The translations under genes were made by a program, and so were the position numbers. The notes under the pieces were generated by a model, which saw only the letters and a program-made list of their open reading frames with translations, was not told the DNA's origin and did no database searches. Source: JALZAI01 sp038212215 (GTDB taxonomy: Bacteria; Actinomycetota; Actinomycetes; Mycobacteriales; Jatrophihabitantaceae). From it: a DNA stretch of 64,000 bases. Of this stretch, positions 62,049-64,000 are shown in pieces. Every line of letters starts with the position of its first letter. Within the stretch, counting starts at the first letter, position 1. The stretch covers positions 1 to 64,000 of the forward strand of contig JBBQUT010000003.1 of assembly GCA_038212215.1 (NCBI GenBank), given 5' to 3'.

Positions 62049-62696
62049 GTGACCGGGCTTCGAGGACCAAGCGTGCAGCCCGACTTCTGGTACGCCCTTC
62101 CAGTGCTCAGCGGGCGCCTGATCCGGTTGGAGCCGCTGAGCTTCGAGCACGCGGCAGGTTTTCTGGCTGCGGCCGATACGGACCCGGAGGTGTTTCGCTG
62201 GCTCAATCCGGCGGGAAGTGGCGGCACTGCCCAGCCGCGGGTCCTCGCCGACGCCGAGGCACAGGTTTCGGCGGCGCTTGCCGACCGAGCACGGGGCCAG
62301 CGGTTCGCCTATGCCCAACTCGACGCCACCACCGGCGAGTTCGCCGGAACCACCTCGTTGTACGAGGTGGCGCCGTCGACCCGCTCGCTCGCCATCGGGC
62401 ACACCTGGCTGAGCACCCGCTGGTGGCGCACAGGGCACAACACCGAGTCCAAGCTCTTGCTGCTGACGCACGCCTTCGAGTCACTCGGTGCTGTCCGCGT
62501 GGTGTGGCACACCGACATCTACAACGTCCGCTCCCAGGACGCGATCGCCCGCCTGGGCGCCGCGAAGGAGGGCGTGCTGCGCAAGCACCGGCTCCGAAGC
62601 GACGGATCGTGGCGCGACACCGTCCAGTACGCGATGACCGACGAGGATTGGCCCGCAGCACGGGAGCGGCTCACGACCCGATTGGCCATGGGGTGA
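62049..62696 (+). CDS. GNAT family N-acetyltransferase (RimJ/RimL type)
   Basis: 215 residues from GTG 62049. LSGRLIRLEPLSFEHAAGFL at the N-terminus. The acetyl-CoA motif region is IGHTWLSTRWWRTGHNTESK followed by LLLLTHAFESLGAVRVVWHT, with NVRSQDAIARLGAAKEGVLR closing the fold. This is the RimJ/RimL-like subgroup acting on N-termini or amino groups; substrate unknown. Divergent from DUF3046. Confidence 0.87.
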   Translation: MTGLRGPSVQPDFWYALPVLSGRLIRLEPLSFEHAAGFLAAADTDPEVFRWLNPAGSGGTAQPRVLADAEAQVSAALADRARGQRFAYAQLDATTGEFAGTTSLYEVAPSTRSLAIGHTWLSTRWWRTGHNTESKLLLLTHAFESLGAVRVVWHTDIYNVRSQDAIARLGAAKEGVLRKHRLRSDGSWRDTVQYAMTDEDWPAARERLTTRLAMG

Positions 62697-62738
62697 TCGG
62701 CGAGCGAACGTGTCAGACCCACGCTGCACAATGAGTCC

Positions 62739-64000
62739 GTGCATCGCTTCCGCCCCGCTACTCAGGCCTGGCTCGATGGTGCCTTCGCCACGCCGACGCC
62801 CGCCCAGGCCGGTGCTTGGGGGGCGATCGCACGGGGCGAGCACACGCTCGTCGTCGCGCCGACCGGCAGCGGCAAGACACTCGCCGCGTTCCTCTCCGCA
62901 CTCGACCGCCTAGCGGCGCTGCCAAAGCCTGACAACCCGATCCGCCGCTGCCGGGTGCTGTATGTGAGCCCGCTCAAAGCGTTGGCCGTCGACGTCGAAC
63001 GCAACCTGCGTTCGCCGTTGGCCGGGATCCGGCAGGCAGCCGCCCGACTCGGCCTGCCCGCGCCCGACATCACCGTTGCGATGCGTTCGGGGGACACTCC
63101 GTCCGACGAGCGACGCGCCTTTGCCCGCAGGCCGGCAGACATCCTGATCACCACCCCGGAGTCGCTGTTCCTGCTACTCACGTCCGCGGCCCGCGAAGCG
63201 TTGCGTGGTGTCGACACTGTCATCGTCGACGAGGTACATGCGGTGTGCGCAACCAAGCGGGGCGCTCATCTCGCGCTCTCGCTTGAGCGGCTCGACCGGC
63301 TGCTCGACGCGCCCGCGCAGCGCATCGGACTGTCCGCGACCGTTCGCCCGGTCGACGAGGTCGCCACATTCCTCGCGGGTGGCCGGCCGGTCACCGTCGT
63401 TCAGCCGCCGAGCACCAAGTTGTTCGAGTTGCAGGTCGTGGTGCCGATCGAAGACATGGCCAACCTCGGCGAGCTCACTGAGGACCTCAGCGGACCAGCA
63501 GCCGGCGCCGGCAAACGCACGAGCATCTGGCCGCACGTCGAGGAGCGCGTGCTGGACCTCGTCGAGCAGCACCGCTCGACGATTGTGTTCGCGAACTCGC
63601 GCCGCCTCGCCGAGCGGCTGACCGCGCGTCTCAACGAACTCGCGACCGAGCGTGCCGGTATTGCGGCAGTAAACAGCCCACCACCGCCGGCGCAGCTGAT
63701 GGGTCAGGCCGGCGCCGGCCGTCCCGACACGGAGGTCGTGGTCGCCCGGGCGCACCACGGCTCGGTGTCGCGCGAGCAGCGGGTGCTGGTGGAAGAGGAC
63801 CTCAAAGCGGGTCGGCTGCCGGCTGTCGTCGCGACGTCGTCGCTGGAACTGGGGATCGACATGGGCGCGGTCGATCTGGTGATCCAGGTCGAGTCGCCGC
63901 CGTCGGTCGCGTCCGGCTTGCAGCGGGTCGGCCGCGCCGGGCACCAGGTCGGCGCGGTGTCGCGCGGCGTGCTGTTTCCCAAGTTCCGGGGCGACCTCGT
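62739..64000 (+). CDS. Lhr-family ATP-dependent DNA helicase (3' end outside window)
   Basis: At least 420 residues from GTG 62739; cut by the window edge. RF-like N-terminus (PTPAQAGAWGAIARGEHTLV), Walker A APTGSGKTLAAF, motif II VIVDEVHAV, motif III IGLSATVRP, and C-terminal helicase motifs VVATSSLELGIDMG and LQRVGRAGHQVGAVSRG. The spacing and QRVGRAGH match Lhr proteins, which are ~1500 residues long in actinobacteria and unwind DNA/RNA hybrids in repair. In mycobacteria lhr is induced by DNA damage. Confidence 0.9.
   Translation, partial: MHRFRPATQAWLDGAFATPTPAQAGAWGAIARGEHTLVVAPTGSGKTLAAFLSALDRLAALPKPDNPIRRCRVLYVSPLKALAVDVERNLRSPLAGIRQAAARLGLPAPDITVAMRSGDTPSDERRAFARRPADILITTPESLFLLLTSAAREALRGVDTVIVDEVHAVCATKRGAHLALSLERLDRLLDAPAQRIGLSATVRPVDEVATFLAGGRPVTVVQPPSTKLFELQVVVPIEDMANLGELTEDLSGPAAGAGKRTSIWPHVEERVLDLVEQHRSTIVFANSRRLAERLTARLNELATERAGIAAVNSPPPPAQLMGQAGAGRPDTEVVVARAHHGSVSREQRVLVEEDLKAGRLPAVVATSSLELGIDMGAVDLVIQVESPPSVASGLQRVGRAGHQVGAVSRGVLFPKFRGDL

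Overview
This window is 64 kb of high-GC actinobacterial chromosome. The main evidence is the gene order, which follows the conserved sigA-to-recA neighbourhood known from Mycobacterium tuberculosis: sigA, DUF7455 protein, helicase, DUF3039/DUF3099, dtd, sigB, ideR, nrdR, LysM protein, lexA, hflX, dapF, miaA, extradiol dioxygenase-like gene, miaB, recX, recA, DUF3046. LexA-type SOS boxes of the TCGAAC-N4-GTTCGA class, class II ribonucleotide reductase, mycosin and ESX genes fit the same phylum. A relative of Frankiales/Jatrophihabitans is my guess; the sequence does not prove the genus.

Layout. 1-2449: universal stress protein and the principal sigma factor; codon use changes inside rpoD near 2020. 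2456-5050: a broken GH15 gene, a stand-alone ANTAR protein, a zinc-finger DUF7455 protein and a tiny ORF with a near-perfect Shine-Dalgarno. 5099-11427: SF2 helicase, YihY membrane protein, DUF3039, DUF3099, Dtd, SigB, IdeR. 11594-24400: a metabolic and unassigned stretch (GltD, DUF4192, NUDIX, YaaA, VOC, EamA, PAP2, flavin reductase, NlpC/P60, amylosucrase-like GH13, serine hydrolase). 24441-30058: a divergent envelope-stress locus. A leftward Asp23/Gls24-AmaP operon faces a rightward ECF sigma gene followed by a protein that joins an HxxxCxxC anti-sigma-like motif to an Asp23 domain. 30342-35410: nrdR-nrdJ with paired NrdR boxes, then a LysM gene and lexA sharing a promoter region with two SOS boxes. 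36398-49988: a complete-looking ESX/type VII secretion locus (EccC, EccD, EccE, EccB, three WXG100-type small proteins, a Gly-rich PPE-like protein, mycosin) plus TatA, placed between lexA and hflX; eccD is frameshifted. 50106-64000: hflX-dapF-miaA operon, DUF349, MiaB, serine hydrolase, RNase Y, RecX-RecA with an SOS box, DUF3046, a GNAT enzyme and the start of an Lhr-family helicase.

The most unusual signal is a family of about 71-bp dispersed repeats immediately upstream of genes. Each copy is a 23-25-codon ORF, with a peptide of the form (M/V)SE..ER....GL.R..ERS..R. In four places its TGA overlaps the next gene's start codon (ATGA or GTGA). In a fifth place two copies are fused in frame to make the N-terminus of a flavin reductase. 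They look like portable translational-coupling cassettes, analogous in layout to mycobacterial MIRUs. The second most interesting item is the ECF sigma / Asp23-fused anti-sigma locus.
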